From positions 1-43,386 of the forward strand of contig JADFNB010000025.1 in NCBI GenBank assembly GCA_022563595.1: a DNA stretch of 43,386 nt, in the 5' to 3' direction. The position numbers and the translations under genes are program-made. This DNA comes from Gemmatimonadota bacterium (GTDB lineage: Bacteria; Gemmatimonadota; Gemmatimonadetes; Gemmatimonadales; GWC2-71-9). Below, piece after piece: positions 6,994 to 15,769 of this stretch (positions within the stretch are counted from its first letter, which is position 1; every line of letters begins with the position of its first letter). A model generated the notes under the pieces. It worked only from the letters and a program-made list of their open reading frames with translations. It was not told the DNA's origin and searched no databases.

Positions 6994-8343
6994 TTAGCCG
7001 AAGAAAGATCGCACAGTGTCACGGAGCGCCACTACCGCGAGGATCGCAAGCAGCGGTGGGATGACATAGCGCACGAGAAACACGGCCCCCGGAACGAGCC
7101 GCGCCGTGAACTCGGTGGCGCCCGTCGCGATTTCCTTGACGGGCTCGTTCATCCGCCATCCCACGAGCAACGACATTGCCAGCACGCCCACAACGACGAA
7201 GAAGTCGCCCGCCACCTGATCGAACACGCCCAGCGCACCGTTGGTCGTCGCGGACACGACGCCGAGGACTGCCGCGAGAGCGCCGGCGACGAGCGCCGCC
7301 GTCTTTCGTTGCAGCCCAAACTCGTCAATCGCCGCCGCCGCGGCGACCTCGAGCAGCGAGACCATGGAGGTGATCGACGCCACCAGGAGCGCGACGAAGA
7401 ATCCGACGCCGACCATCCGACCAACCGCACCCATCTCGAAGAACGCGCCGGGCAGCGAGATGAACAACGTACCCAATGTGCTTTCGGTGACTTGCCCTGA
7501 CAGACCGAGCGCGAAGATGACGGGGAAAACCACGAGGCCCGCCACGAACGCGATGGAGAAGTCGGACAACGAAACGATTAACGCCGCGCGACTCAGGTTC
7601 TCGTGCTTGGAGATATAGGATCCGTACGTGATCATGATCCCCATACCGACGCTCAACGAGAAGAACGCCTGGCTTGCCGCTCCCTGAAGCACCGTGGGAT
7701 CCTTGAGGGCGCTGATCGACGGGGTCAGGTAGAAGGCGTATCCCGGGCCCGCACCGTCGAGTGTCGATGCCCACACCGCGAGTGAGATGAGAATCAGGAA
7801 CAGGATCGGCATCAGCACGAGACAAATCCGTTCGATGCCGCGCTTGATCCCCAACACCACGATCCCGATCGTCAAGGCCATCACGAGCAGATGAAAGGCG
7901 ACGGCCGTCGGCCCGGTCGAGACCTCGGCGAATCGGGCGCCTGCCTCACTCGAGAAACCGTGTAGCATCCCGTCGAGCGCGTATCGGGTCGTCCAACCCG
8001 CGATCACGGAGAGGTACGACACGATCAACAGGGACGTCAGCACGTAGAGATACCCGACCGGTACCCAACCCCGGCCACCGGTCGATCGCAGGGCACCTAT
8101 CGACGACAGCCGCGTGGTGCGACCCACGCCGAACTCTGCGACCATGATGGGGATGCCGATCAGGAACGTCATGCCGAGATACAGCAACACGAACGCGGCG
8201 CCACCACCGTCCGCGGTCTGGTATGGAAACCGCCACATGTTGCCGGGCCCGACCGCGCTGCCCACCGCGGCCATGACAAACCCCAACCGGCCGCTGAACT
8301 GCTCACGCTGCCCGGGGTCGCCTGCCTGACCCGACCCGTTCAG
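6994..8343 (-). CDS. Sodium-dependent neurotransmitter/amino-acid symporter (NSS/SNF family)
   Basis: This inner-membrane symporter of the LeuT fold couples Na+ entry to uptake of amino acids or amines. The first membrane segment holds the family signature (RLGFVMAAVGSAVGPGNMWRFPY, split by the unwound GNMWRFP region), followed by about eleven further spans. The frame is open to an ATG at 8505, but that would put 54 residues of arginine-rich, implausible sequence inside the dehydratase gene. The family starts only a few residues before RLGF. No ATG, GTG or TTG fits there; a CTG at 8343 overlaps the dehydratase TGA, suggesting translational coupling from a non-canonical start. The gene lies downstream of, and is probably co-transcribed with, threonine dehydratase. 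Confidence 0.85.
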   Translation of the reverse strand: MNGSGQAGDPGQREQFSGRLGFVMAAVGSAVGPGNMWRFPYQTADGGGAAFVLLYLGMTFLIGIPIMVAEFGVGRTTRLSSIGALRSTGGRGWVPVGYLYVLTSLLIVSYLSVIAGWTTRYALDGMLHGFSSEAGARFAEVSTGPTAVAFHLLVMALTIGIVVLGIKRGIERICLVLMPILFLILISLAVWASTLDGAGPGYAFYLTPSISALKDPTVLQGAASQAFFSLSVGMGIMITYGSYISKHENLSRAALIVSLSDFSIAFVAGLVVFPVIFALGLSGQVTESTLGTLFISLPGAFFEMGAVGRMVGVGFFVALLVASITSMVSLLEVAAAAAIDEFGLQRKTAALVAGALAAVLGVVSATTNGALGVFDQVAGDFFVVVGVLAMSLLVGWRMNEPVKEIATGATEFTARLVPGAVFLVRYVIPPLLAILAVVALRDTVRSFFG

Positions 8344-9326
8344 TTCCAGCTCAGACCCCGGAGCTGTTCGACATCCAGGTTCCCACCGCTCACGACGCTC
8401 ACGACCTTTGTGCCGGGTGGCGCGTCGATCAAACCCTTGAGCAACGCGCCGACGGGAGCGGCCGCCGCGCCTTCCGCGACCAGCTTGGCGCGCGTCATGA
8501 GCCACAACAAGGCGTCGAAGATCTGCTCATCGGGGAGGGTTACGATCTCGTCGACGAAACGGGAGACCACGGAGAGTGTGTACTCGCCGACACGCTGAAC
8601 ACGTAGTCCGTCGATCACACAGTCCACGTGGTCCAACGTGATCCGTTCCCCCGCCTCAACGCTGCGTTTCATGGCGGGCGCGCCGGACGACTCCACCCCG
8701 ACGATGCGGATGTCGGGACGGATACTCTTGGCTGCCATGGAGATTCCGGATATCAGTCCTCCTCCGCCGATCGGGACGACGATGAGTTCAACATCAGGAA
8801 AATCGTCGAGAATCTCCAGCCCCACAGTGCCCTGGCCCGCAATGAGATCGGGATCGTCAAACGGGTGGATGTAAGTGAGGCCACGCTCTTCGACCAGCTC
8901 GAGTGCCTTCTCATTGGCCTCGTCCCATATGCTCCCGTGCAGGACCACTTCGGCGCCGTATCCCCTGGTCGCTGCGATCTTGGACGGCGTCGCGTTCTCC
9001 GCCATGACGACGACGGCCTTGATGCCGTTCTGTCGCGCCGCGATGGCGACACCTTGTGAGTGGTTGCCGGCGGACGAACAGATCACGCCCCGCGCACGTT
9101 CCTCGTCGCTGAGTTTCGAGATCTTGTTCGTGGGTCCACGGACCTTGTACGACCCGCCACGCTGGAACAGCTCGGCCTTCAGACGTACGTCGAAGCCGGT
9201 GGCTTCACTCAGCGAGCGGGAAGTCAGGAGAGGGGTGTGATACACAAACGGCGCGACCACCACGCGCGCGCGCTCGAAATCTTCGCGCGTCAAAATGAGT
9301 TCAGACTGTCCAAGGTTACTGCTCAT
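8340..9326 (-). CDS. Threonine ammonia-lyase / serine-threonine dehydratase (PLP)
   Basis: A fold-type II PLP enzyme of 328 residues that deaminates threonine to 2-oxobutanoate (and/or serine to pyruvate); some relatives act as serine racemases. The PLP lysine is K61 in GGSYKVRGP, SSAGNHSQG is the carboxylate/cofactor loop, and VPIGGGGLISG is the glycine loop holding the PLP phosphate. There is no C-terminal ACT regulatory domain, so it resembles the short catabolic (TdcB-like) form, not biosynthetic IlvA. I chose ATG 9326 (MSSNLGQSELILTRED) over the upstream start at 9407 because the first 27 residues of the longer form have no family counterpart. The stop overlaps the probable start of the symporter. 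Confidence 0.85.
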   Translation of the reverse strand: MSSNLGQSELILTREDFERARVVVAPFVYHTPLLTSRSLSEATGFDVRLKAELFQRGGSYKVRGPTNKISKLSDEERARGVICSSAGNHSQGVAIAARQNGIKAVVVMAENATPSKIAATRGYGAEVVLHGSIWDEANEKALELVEERGLTYIHPFDDPDLIAGQGTVGLEILDDFPDVELIVVPIGGGGLISGISMAAKSIRPDIRIVGVESSGAPAMKRSVEAGERITLDHVDCVIDGLRVQRVGEYTLSVVSRFVDEIVTLPDEQIFDALLWLMTRAKLVAEGAAAAPVGALLKGLIDAPPGTKVVSVVSGGNLDVEQLRGLSWN

Positions 9327-9390
9327 GGGTTCCCGCCCGTCAGAGGTCTGTCGACTCGCGTGAGCACACCGAACATAGCGCATAATGCTC

Positions 9391-10080
9391 TCGTGGCCTA
9401 CCGTCACCTACCACTCCGACAAGTCCACCGGTCCCACCGCGGGCAGCGAGACAATAGACGTCCTGGAGTTCCTGGCGCGTGTGGCGAGCCACATTCCCAA
9501 CAAAGGCCAGGTCTTGCAGCGCTACTATGGCCGCTGCTCATCAAGGGTCCGCGGTATGCGACGTAAGGCTGGCTACGCCGAGCACCAGCCGGTGGTACGT
9601 GGCCGAGCCCGTGCCCGTTCCGCTACGCGAGGCACGCCGACGTTGGGCCGAGTTGCTGCGGCGTATCTTCGAGGTGGACCCGCTGGCAAGCCCCATGCTG
9701 TGGCCAACAGATGCGCATAGTCGCCTTCATCACGGAGCCCAAGGTGATCGATCGCATGCTCGATCACCTATGTCGTACCGCAGTTACGAAGAACCGTTGG
9801 CGCGCACCGCCTCGCTCCGCCCGGAGGGCTGGCGCCGCAGCCGGTTCCACCTCGGCCTAGACCGTTGCACCACACGCCCCGGACTGCTGATTCGGGGACC
9901 TCTGGGGTGCCCGGCAAAGCCAGTGACCGTTCCGCAGGCTGGCGATTAGCTAAGCGGTAGTGCCGATCGGGACCCTGCGCGGTGTTCGAGCTGGCAACCG
10001 GTGCGTCGGAAGTCTCATCCGGGCGGCTGGACACCACCAATACCACGGGACATACTTTAGACAGGGGAAAGCAAATTCCT
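9391..10080 (+). mobile_element. IS91-type element 3' part with decayed transposase, copy R2
   Basis: This holds the C-terminal third of a Y2 transposase and the element's 3' end. Around 9400-9570 one frame gives TYHSDKSTGPTAGSETIDVL, then EFLARVASHIP and RYYGRC, the conserved segment before the end of IS91-family transposases. Another frame gives RRWAELLRRIFEVDPL (9640-9690); a third gives QMRIVAFITEPKVIDRMLDH (9710-9770). At least one single-base shift, near 9695, and a lost cysteine disrupt the CPxCG motif. 9824-9946 repeats copy R1. The 3' end, 9993-10080, is about 88% identical to copy R3 and ends GGGGAAAGCAAATTCCT. Confidence 0.75.
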
Positions 10081-10227
10081 GTTGAGTAACCCCGCCGGGT
10101 CGTCATTCAAGGTCATGGGCCGAGTCAACTAAGGGGAACGCCCTCATCTCGTCTGAGAGAACCATCCATGCCCAGGACGACGCGTAAACACCTGAAAGCA
10201 ACCGCCAAGGACCAATATCGGTTCACG

Positions 10228-10268
10228 AGCGACCCATCCGATCAGGGATGGTCGCTTTGGATTGTTCT
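10228..10268 (+). terminator. Possible hairpin terminator
   Basis: AGCGACCCATCC (10228-10239) and GGATGGTCGCT (10246-10256) pair with one bulged base, followed by TTGGATTGTTCTT. It lies in the otherwise gene-free stretch 10081-10410 between the IS91 fragment and ppk2. No gene that it would terminate is obvious. Confidence 0.3.
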
Positions 10269-10410
10269 TGAGAAGGGGCATACCATATACCCCTCGATAT
10301 AGATCCAACCTCCCCTCAGGTATGTGGTCCGCAAGTCGGGAACGGCGCCGCATCACTGATATTGAAGCCATGGCAGGGGCGACGGACAGACAAAACGGGT
10401 GCAAGGGATC

Positions 10411-11307
10411 ATGAATAAAAAAAAGAAAAAGTCGACAAGACTCGAGCAACGCAAGGAGCCACCGCGGAACCGGGCCGCCGCCGCTATATCCGGGAGAGAT
10501 CATTCGGCGCCAGAAAAAGAGGAAAAGTCAACGATAATAAAAAACAAAGATTATCTACGGGCGCTGGGCAAGCTGCAGATCGAGTTGGTCAAATTGCAGG
10601 AATGGATCAAGCACCGGGGATTGAAGGTGATCGTCCTGTTCGAGGGGCGCGACGCCGCCGGCAAGGGGGGCGTCATCAAACGGATCACGCAAAGTTTGAA
10701 TCCCCGCATCTGCCGGGTTGTTGCGCTGGGAACGCCGACCGAACGTGAAAAGACGCAGTGGTATTTTCAGCGCTACGTCGTGCATCTGCCGGCGGCCGGC
10801 GAGATGGTTCTCTTCGACCGCAGTTGGTACAACCGGGCCGGCGTCGAGAAGGTGATGGGGTTCTGCACGAATGATGAATACACGGAGTTCCTGAGGGCCT
10901 GTCCCGAATTCGAGCGGATGCTTGTGCGTTCGGGCATTCTCCTGATCAAGTATTGGTTCTCGGTGAGCGACGAGGAGCAGGAAAATCGATTCCAAAGCCG
11001 ACTGCTCGATCCAACCAAGCGCTGGAAGCTCAGCCCGATGGATCTGAAGTCTCGCGAGAAATGGATGGAATACTCCAAGGCGAAGGATGAGATGTTCGCC
11101 TACACGGATATCAAGCAAGCGCCCTGGTACGTGGTTGACGCCGATAATAAGAAACGCGCCCGGTTGAATTGCATCAGCCACTTGCTCAGCATGATGCCGT
11201 ATGAGGATTTGACGCCCGACAAGATCGAGTTGCCGCAACGGCAAATCGACAAAGGCTACGTTCGTCCCCCCATCTCGGATCAGACCTTTGTGCCTGAAGT
11301 ATTCTGA
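10411..11307 (+). CDS. ppk2: Polyphosphate kinase 2 (PPK2)
   Basis: This 298-residue cytoplasmic enzyme uses polyphosphate to phosphorylate nucleotides (or the reverse). Walker A is at residues 79-87 (GRDAAGKGG); the Walker B/lid region reads MVLFDRSWYNRAGVEKVMGF. YVVDADNKKRARLNCISHLL is a typical late PPK2 motif. The N-terminal ~45 residues are lysine-rich, low-complexity and not part of the catalytic domain. The sequence (NPRICRVVALGTPTEREKTQWYFQRY) fits the one-domain class I PPK2 that favours diphosphates. ATG 10411 follows AAGGG at short spacing; the GTG at 10399 is less likely. The AAA-rich opening differs in codon use from neighbouring genes, a hint of separate origin. Confidence 0.9.
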   Translation: MNKKKKKSTRLEQRKEPPRNRAAAAISGRDHSAPEKEEKSTIIKNKDYLRALGKLQIELVKLQEWIKHRGLKVIVLFEGRDAAGKGGVIKRITQSLNPRICRVVALGTPTEREKTQWYFQRYVVHLPAAGEMVLFDRSWYNRAGVEKVMGFCTNDEYTEFLRACPEFERMLVRSGILLIKYWFSVSDEEQENRFQSRLLDPTKRWKLSPMDLKSREKWMEYSKAKDEMFAYTDIKQAPWYVVDADNKKRARLNCISHLLSMMPYEDLTPDKIELPQRQIDKGYVRPPISDQTFVPEVF

Positions 11308-11375
11308 TGCGCGTCGACCGATATTGACGGTCGAGTCATGATCATGGAGACTTGCCGCTGGCGGGTTAGCCGTCT

Positions 11376-11660
11376 CTAGGGGTCGCCAGCCAGCTCGTCC
11401 GGCTTGCCTCGCGCCAACAGTCGTTCCGCGAAATCGAGCCGCTCGTGGAGCTCATCAATCTGCGTCGCCTGTTGAGCGAGCGTCTCTCGCATTTCGTCCC
11501 GTAGATCGTCCAGGTCGCTCGTCGAGCCGCTTCCTCCGAGTCGATGCTTCTCGATCTCGGCCTTGAGCCTCATGCGATAACCCGCAAGAATGATCAAGCC
11601 GACACCGATGGCTCCTGAACTCAGGAACAGGGCCATGGTCCCAATGCCATCGAAGTCCAT
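11376..11660 (-). CDS. Small membrane-anchored coiled-coil protein
   Basis: The 94-residue protein has one N-terminal membrane span (MALFLSSGAIGVGLIILAGY) and a charged cytoplasmic helix rich in heptad leucines (DLDDLRDEMRETLAQQATQI, then DELHERLDFAERLL). The arrangement recalls phage-shock PspB-like proteins, but it lacks enough similarity for a firm call. ATG 11660 is preferred over the GTG codon just before it, with GGAG five bases upstream. It is convergent with ppk2, and a 7-bp inverted repeat (TCGACCG...CGGTCGA) sits between them. Confidence 0.65.
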   Translation of the reverse strand: MDFDGIGTMALFLSSGAIGVGLIILAGYRMRLKAEIEKHRLGGSGSTSDLDDLRDEMRETLAQQATQIDELHERLDFAERLLARGKPDELAGDP

Positions 11661-11722
11661 CACCGCTCCTCGAACCGTTTGACTGATACTACGGTTGTCT
11701 CGCGTCCCGTGTTTCTCGTCCG

Positions 11723-11926
11723 CTATTCAGTTTGCGGCCGGATGCGCCCGAACGCAAACAAGAGATCGACATAGGCCTTCTCGATCTCCGCTAGTCCGGC
11801 GATGTCGAATCCCTCACGCGGATTGATCACCATGTACTCATTTGGCGCGTGCGTATTGGCAAACAGGATCGCCGACCCGTCCAACGACCAAAATGAGGCG
11901 TTCCGGATAGAGTTGAGCCCGCGCAC
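11723..11926 (-). pseudogene. C-terminal remnant of a second PD40 beta-propeller gene
   Basis: The frame reads IRNASFWSLDGSAILFANTH, then a tail GFDIAGLAEIEKAYVDLLFA. The WSLDGSAILF blade motif mirrors SIWSLDGSEILF near the end of the neighbouring propeller gene, and the DNA TCCGACCCGTCCAACGACCA-type stretch recurs in both. It is too short to fold as a propeller and has no start signal. It is probably the relic of a tandem duplicate or of a longer ancestral 3' end. Confidence 0.4.
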
Positions 11927-11929
11927 CGC

Positions 11930-13858
11930 TCACCGCTCACTCAACAACGACTCCACATTCACCGTCACCAGCACATTGTTGGGCGACGACGACACATACA
12001 CCAAGGTCGAGCCGTCCGGAGTCCACCGTGGCGCGTTCTCGTCCACAGGCGTCTCCGTAATGAGACGCACCGGGCCCCCCTCGACCGGGACCGCGGCGAT
12101 GTCCCAGTTCCCGGCCCGTTGCGTCGTAAACAGGATCTCCGACCCGTCCAACGACCAAATGGAACTGAAGTCAAACGCCGGGTCCGTGGTGAGCTGCCGG
12201 TGGTTCGATCCGTCGGCAGACATGACGAAGACGTTGAAATCGTCACCCGTATGAGCCGAGTAAGCGATCATCGATCCGTCGGGTGACCAGCGTTGACCAC
12301 CGGCGAACGCCACCGCTGCGGTGGTCAGACGCTGCGGCGTGCCGCCCGTTGCCGCGACTCGGTAGATGGCATTGTTGCCCTCCTCCGTGCCGGCCGAGAA
12401 AACGAGGCTCGCGCCGTCAGGGCTCCACAATTGTCCGCCGACTGTCTCCATGGACGTCAGACGGGTAGGTTCTCCACCCGTTGCGGGCATGAGCCAGATG
12501 TCACCGTTGCCTCCGCCCCGATTGGAAACGAAGGCGATGGTCTTCCCGTCGGGCGACCACTGCGGATTGAAGTCACCGGCCGGTGAACTCGTCAGTGGCA
12601 CGATGTCTCCGCCCGTGGCGGGCACGACGTAGACATTGGCGTCCCCACCCCGATCCGACACCAGCGCGATCTGCGTACCGTCCGGAGACCAGCGTGGCCC
12701 CCATTCGTCCGCGTCGTTGGTGGTGAGCTTCGTCGGCTCCCCGCCCTGTAGCGGGACTATCCAGATGTGGTCGTTGCCGGCCCGTTCCGAACCGAACGCC
12801 ACGAGCTTCCCGTCGGGCGAGATCTGCCTGTCGCCATCGTCCGCGTCGCCGAACGTGAGCTGACGCTCCTCACCGTCGGCGACCGTGAGCGCAAAAAGGT
12901 GTGACTGATCGTCGGACACCCCGAACGTCACTCCGGCGCCGTCCGGCGTCCACACTACCGGGAACTCCTCGGCTGGATCGTCGGTCACGCGCACCGCATA
13001 GCCGCCGGCCGATGGAATGATCCATACGTCCTGTTGCCCGCCGCGCTCCGAGATGAAGGCCACCCATTCCCCGTCGGGCGAGTAGGTTGGCGCCCAATCA
13101 TCGCGAATGTCGCGCGTGAGCTGGCGCGGCTCGCCGCCGGTGACAGGTACCGCCCAGATATCGCGCAGGCCGGTGCGGTTGGACGTGTACAGCAGCTCCG
13201 TTCCATTGGGGGACCATTCCTGGAGCCCCTCGTCACCTTCCGTCGTGACTTGCAGCGTGCCGCCGCCGTTCACCGTCAGCGTCCAGATCGTCGACTCGCC
13301 GCCACCGGACCGCTGAAACGCAATCTGCGTCCCGTCCGGCGACCACATCCCAAACTCGTCATCGGGGTGAGAGGTGAGTGCCACCGCTTCGCCGCCACCG
13401 GCCGGCACCACCATGAGATCGCTGTTCCCGGCCCAATTGGCATTGAACAGAAGCCGAGAGCCGTCTGGCGACCACCGCGGCGCGAACTCGAGCTCGGGAC
13501 TGCTCGTCAGCCGACGCGGGTCGCCCCCGGCGGCAGGAACGACCCAGATATCCGGTGGCGCATCGTGATCGGACGCATAGGCGATCGATTCGCCGTCCGG
13601 AGACCAGCGAGGCGAGGCGACCCACGACTCTGACGGGCTCACCTGCACCGGGTCGCTTCCGTCGATCGCGGCTGTCCAGATTGCCTGCTCGTTCCCGTGC
13701 CGCGCGGCATACGCCAGGCGCGTTCCGTCGGGGGAGTACTCGGGAGCCCAATACGCCCCCGCCTCCGGTGTCAGCACGACCCGCTCGACGCCGCCCTCGG
13801 TGCAGGCGCCGGCCATCACCGATAGGGCCACGGCCAGCGCACACGTCCTCTTGGTCAT
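11930..13858 (-). CDS. PD40 (TolB-like) beta-propeller lipoprotein
   Basis: This 642-residue exported protein starts with a signal peptide ending in a lipobox (LSVMAGAC), so it is probably anchored to a membrane as a lipoprotein. About fourteen copies of a ~42-residue unit follow, each with a [YW]SPDG core, next to phrases such as DIWVVPAAGGDPRRLT. These are PD40/WD40-like blades as in TolB; the copy number suggests two stacked propellers. The family binds proteins or peptides and has no catalytic residues. Its ATG overlaps the kinase stop (ATGA, 13855-13858), so the two are translationally coupled and probably act together. Confidence 0.85.
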   Translation of the reverse strand: MTKRTCALAVALSVMAGACTEGGVERVVLTPEAGAYWAPEYSPDGTRLAYAARHGNEQAIWTAAIDGSDPVQVSPSESWVASPRWSPDGESIAYASDHDAPPDIWVVPAAGGDPRRLTSSPELEFAPRWSPDGSRLLFNANWAGNSDLMVVPAGGGEAVALTSHPDDEFGMWSPDGTQIAFQRSGGGESTIWTLTVNGGGTLQVTTEGDEGLQEWSPNGTELLYTSNRTGLRDIWAVPVTGGEPRQLTRDIRDDWAPTYSPDGEWVAFISERGGQQDVWIIPSAGGYAVRVTDDPAEEFPVVWTPDGAGVTFGVSDDQSHLFALTVADGEERQLTFGDADDGDRQISPDGKLVAFGSERAGNDHIWIVPLQGGEPTKLTTNDADEWGPRWSPDGTQIALVSDRGGDANVYVVPATGGDIVPLTSSPAGDFNPQWSPDGKTIAFVSNRGGGNGDIWLMPATGGEPTRLTSMETVGGQLWSPDGASLVFSAGTEEGNNAIYRVAATGGTPQRLTTAAVAFAGGQRWSPDGSMIAYSAHTGDDFNVFVMSADGSNHRQLTTDPAFDFSSIWSLDGSEILFTTQRAGNWDIAAVPVEGGPVRLITETPVDENAPRWTPDGSTLVYVSSSPNNVLVTVNVESLLSER

Positions 13859-15282
13859 TTGCGTCTCTCTCCCGTTGGTAGTGATCCGCCTTCCGGCGAT
13901 TCTCCGGTCAACACCGCGCCGAGTTCCTCGGCAATTGCGCGCACGACCTCATCCTGCACCGATAGCACGTCGTTTACGTCACGCTCGTAGGTCTGGGTCC
14001 AGAGATGGCGCAGCGTCGTGGGATCCACCATCTGCACGTTGATGCGCATTCGATCCCCAGAACGAAACACTGTCCCCTCGATCAGCGCCTGAACTCCCAG
14101 GTCGCGTGCGATGTCGACCGTCTTTTCAGTCGTTCCTCGGTAACGCATGACCGCCGACCGAGATACTACTTCAACCACATTCGCCTGAGCCAAGGCCGTG
14201 ATCAGCGCGTCGTGCACGCCGTCGGTAAAAACCTGATCGGACCCCGAGAGATCCTGAATTGGCAGCACCGCGATTCGCTCGATCGCACCGCCGGCGCCGC
14301 TCCCCCGAAGGAGCAACGTCCCGGCCCCGGCGAGCACGATGATCGCCGCGGCCGCCGATCCGACGAACACGCGACGAGAGTGGATCTTGGCGACCGGAGT
14401 CACCTTGATTGGCTGCGTGTCGGTTGGCGTCATGTCGCCGCTCGGTGTCGCCAGCGTCTCCAGCTGCGGCAACAGCTCCTCGGCGGTCTGCCACCGGTCG
14501 GCACGGTCCTTCTCCAGACAGCGCATGATGAGATGGCTCAACCCCGGCGACACGTTGGATCGCTTCTCGGTGATCTCCTCCGGCTGCTCCATGACCTGCG
14601 CCGATAGCATCGCCTGCGCCGTCTTCTTGTCGAACGGAGGTTCACCGGTCAGCATCTCGTACGCCAGGACGCCGACAGCGTAAATGTCCGAGCGGTGGTC
14701 GATATCCCCCTCGCCCATGGCCTGTTCCGGCGACATGTAGGACGGCGTGCCGAGTGCCACGCCTACCGTTGTGAGCTTCTCGCCACCTGCCGCGCTCACC
14801 GCCTTGGCGACGCCGAAGTCGGCTACGATCGCATGCCTGCCGCTGAGCATCACGTTGTCGGGCTTGATGTCGCGGTGCACGATGCCGTGACTGTGCGCAT
14901 ATGCGAGCGCGTCGACCACCTCCCGCAGGATGCGCAGTGCCTCATGGATGGGAAGTCGCCCGTCCCGTTGCAGCTTCTCCCGCAGGGACTCACCCTCGAC
15001 GAAGGGCATCACGTAGAAGAGATAGCCGCCCATTTCGCCGGAGTCGTGTAGCGGGAGGATGTGCGGGTGGGAGAGCCGCGCGATGATCCGGATCTCGCGC
15101 GTGAATCGGTCGCCGCCGAGCGCCGCGGCCAGCTCAGGCCGTAGAACCTTCACGGCAACCTGGCGGTCGTGCTTGAGGTCCCGGGCAAGGTACACGGTCG
15201 CCATCCCACCCTGACCGGCCTCCCGCTCGATCTCATAGCGGTCGGCAAAGGCGGCGCGGACCCGCTCTATGGTATCTGGCAC
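13855..15282 (-). CDS. Membrane-anchored Ser/Thr protein kinase with extracytoplasmic TolB-N/adenylate-cyclase-linked type domain
   Basis: A 475-residue Hanks-type kinase. Glycine loop GQGGMATVYLA (23-33), K45, HRDIKPDN (136-143), DFG (155-157) and GTPSYMSPEQ are all intact, so it should be active. A single membrane span lies at about 305-325. The C-terminal part (335-475) begins IAVLPIQDLSGSDQ and continues with DALITALAQANVVEVVSRSA and LIEGTVFRSGDRMRINVQM, the FlgO/TolB-N-like domain often found after such kinases, here outside the cytoplasm. It is the first gene of an operon with the beta-propeller lipoprotein, overlapping by 4 bases. In relatives the propeller is often fused to the kinase; here it is a separate exported protein. 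Confidence 0.9.
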   Translation of the reverse strand: MPDTIERVRAAFADRYEIEREAGQGGMATVYLARDLKHDRQVAVKVLRPELAAALGGDRFTREIRIIARLSHPHILPLHDSGEMGGYLFYVMPFVEGESLREKLQRDGRLPIHEALRILREVVDALAYAHSHGIVHRDIKPDNVMLSGRHAIVADFGVAKAVSAAGGEKLTTVGVALGTPSYMSPEQAMGEGDIDHRSDIYAVGVLAYEMLTGEPPFDKKTAQAMLSAQVMEQPEEITEKRSNVSPGLSHLIMRCLEKDRADRWQTAEELLPQLETLATPSGDMTPTDTQPIKVTPVAKIHSRRVFVGSAAAAIIVLAGAGTLLLRGSGAGGAIERIAVLPIQDLSGSDQVFTDGVHDALITALAQANVVEVVSRSAVMRYRGTTEKTVDIARDLGVQALIEGTVFRSGDRMRINVQMVDPTTLRHLWTQTYERDVNDVLSVQDEVVRAIAEELGAVLTGESPEGGSLPTGERRK

Positions 15283-15318
15283 GGGCGTAAAGATAGCGCG
15301 GGTCTACGGGGTTGGCGA

Positions 15319-15406
15319 GGCAGCGGGTGCATCGGAAATCTCATCCGGGCGGTTGGACACCACCAGTACCACAGGGCATACTGCGGACAGGGGAAAGCAA
15401 ATTCCT
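15319..15406 (+). mobile_element. IS91-type 3' terminal fragment, copy R3
   Basis: The 88 bases are about 88% identical to 9993-10080 (copy R2) and include TCTCATCCGGGCGG, TGGACACCACCA and the end GGGGAAAGCAAATTCCT. No coding part remains. It begins about 37 bases upstream of the kinase start codon on the opposite strand, so it may overlap or replace part of that promoter. Confidence 0.7.
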
Positions 15407-15590
15407 TGACATTGACATTCGGGGTCGCGGCGTTGCTGGTGCTCGCCGCACTGTCCTTCACAGGAGCCATTGCCGAACCGACGTCCCGAGCGCGGAGACC
15501 GCGATGTCCGCCACCGCAGAACTCACGGGGCAATTCCCCCAAAGCACTACGGGCGAAGGCGATCAGGCCTGAACCAACGAGGCACAACTG

Positions 15591-15731
15591 ATGGAACAGC
15601 CGACATTTCCAAACGAATCCAGCGCTTATCGAGAAGCGCGCAACAGATTGCTCGACGCGGAGGCGGCCTTGCGCCAGCAAACGGAGGACGTCGCGGCGAT
15701 GCGCAGAGGTCTGCCGATAGGCGGTGCGGTG
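15591..15731 (+). pseudogene. N-terminal remnant of a DUF899 thioredoxin-like protein
   Basis: From ATG 15591 the frame reads NESSAYREARNRLLDAEAAL, then RQQTEDVAAMRRGLPIGGAV. This is the first helix pair of DUF899-family (AhpC/TSA-like) proteins, usually 'ESpeYRaAReeLLeaE..LRr..E.VAa.RRaLP.GG'. The homology ends near 15731 and the rest of the ~230-residue family, including the thioredoxin fold, is missing. The FG-GAP gene's 3' end follows on the other strand. Confidence 0.55.
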
Positions 15732-15769
15732 ACGACCGTTGTCTTTGACCTCGTGCCGGACCCGAACAG

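Noticed and set aside
7149-8236. Long shadow frames inside the symporter and other high-GC genes
   Set aside because: Arg/Ser/Pro-rich composition and exact overlap with well-supported genes show that they are shadows.
15407-15590. Hydrophobic stretch LTLTFGVAALLVLAALSFTG after copy R3 as a membrane-protein remnant
   Set aside because: A single hydrophobic segment with no family motif and no frame continuity.
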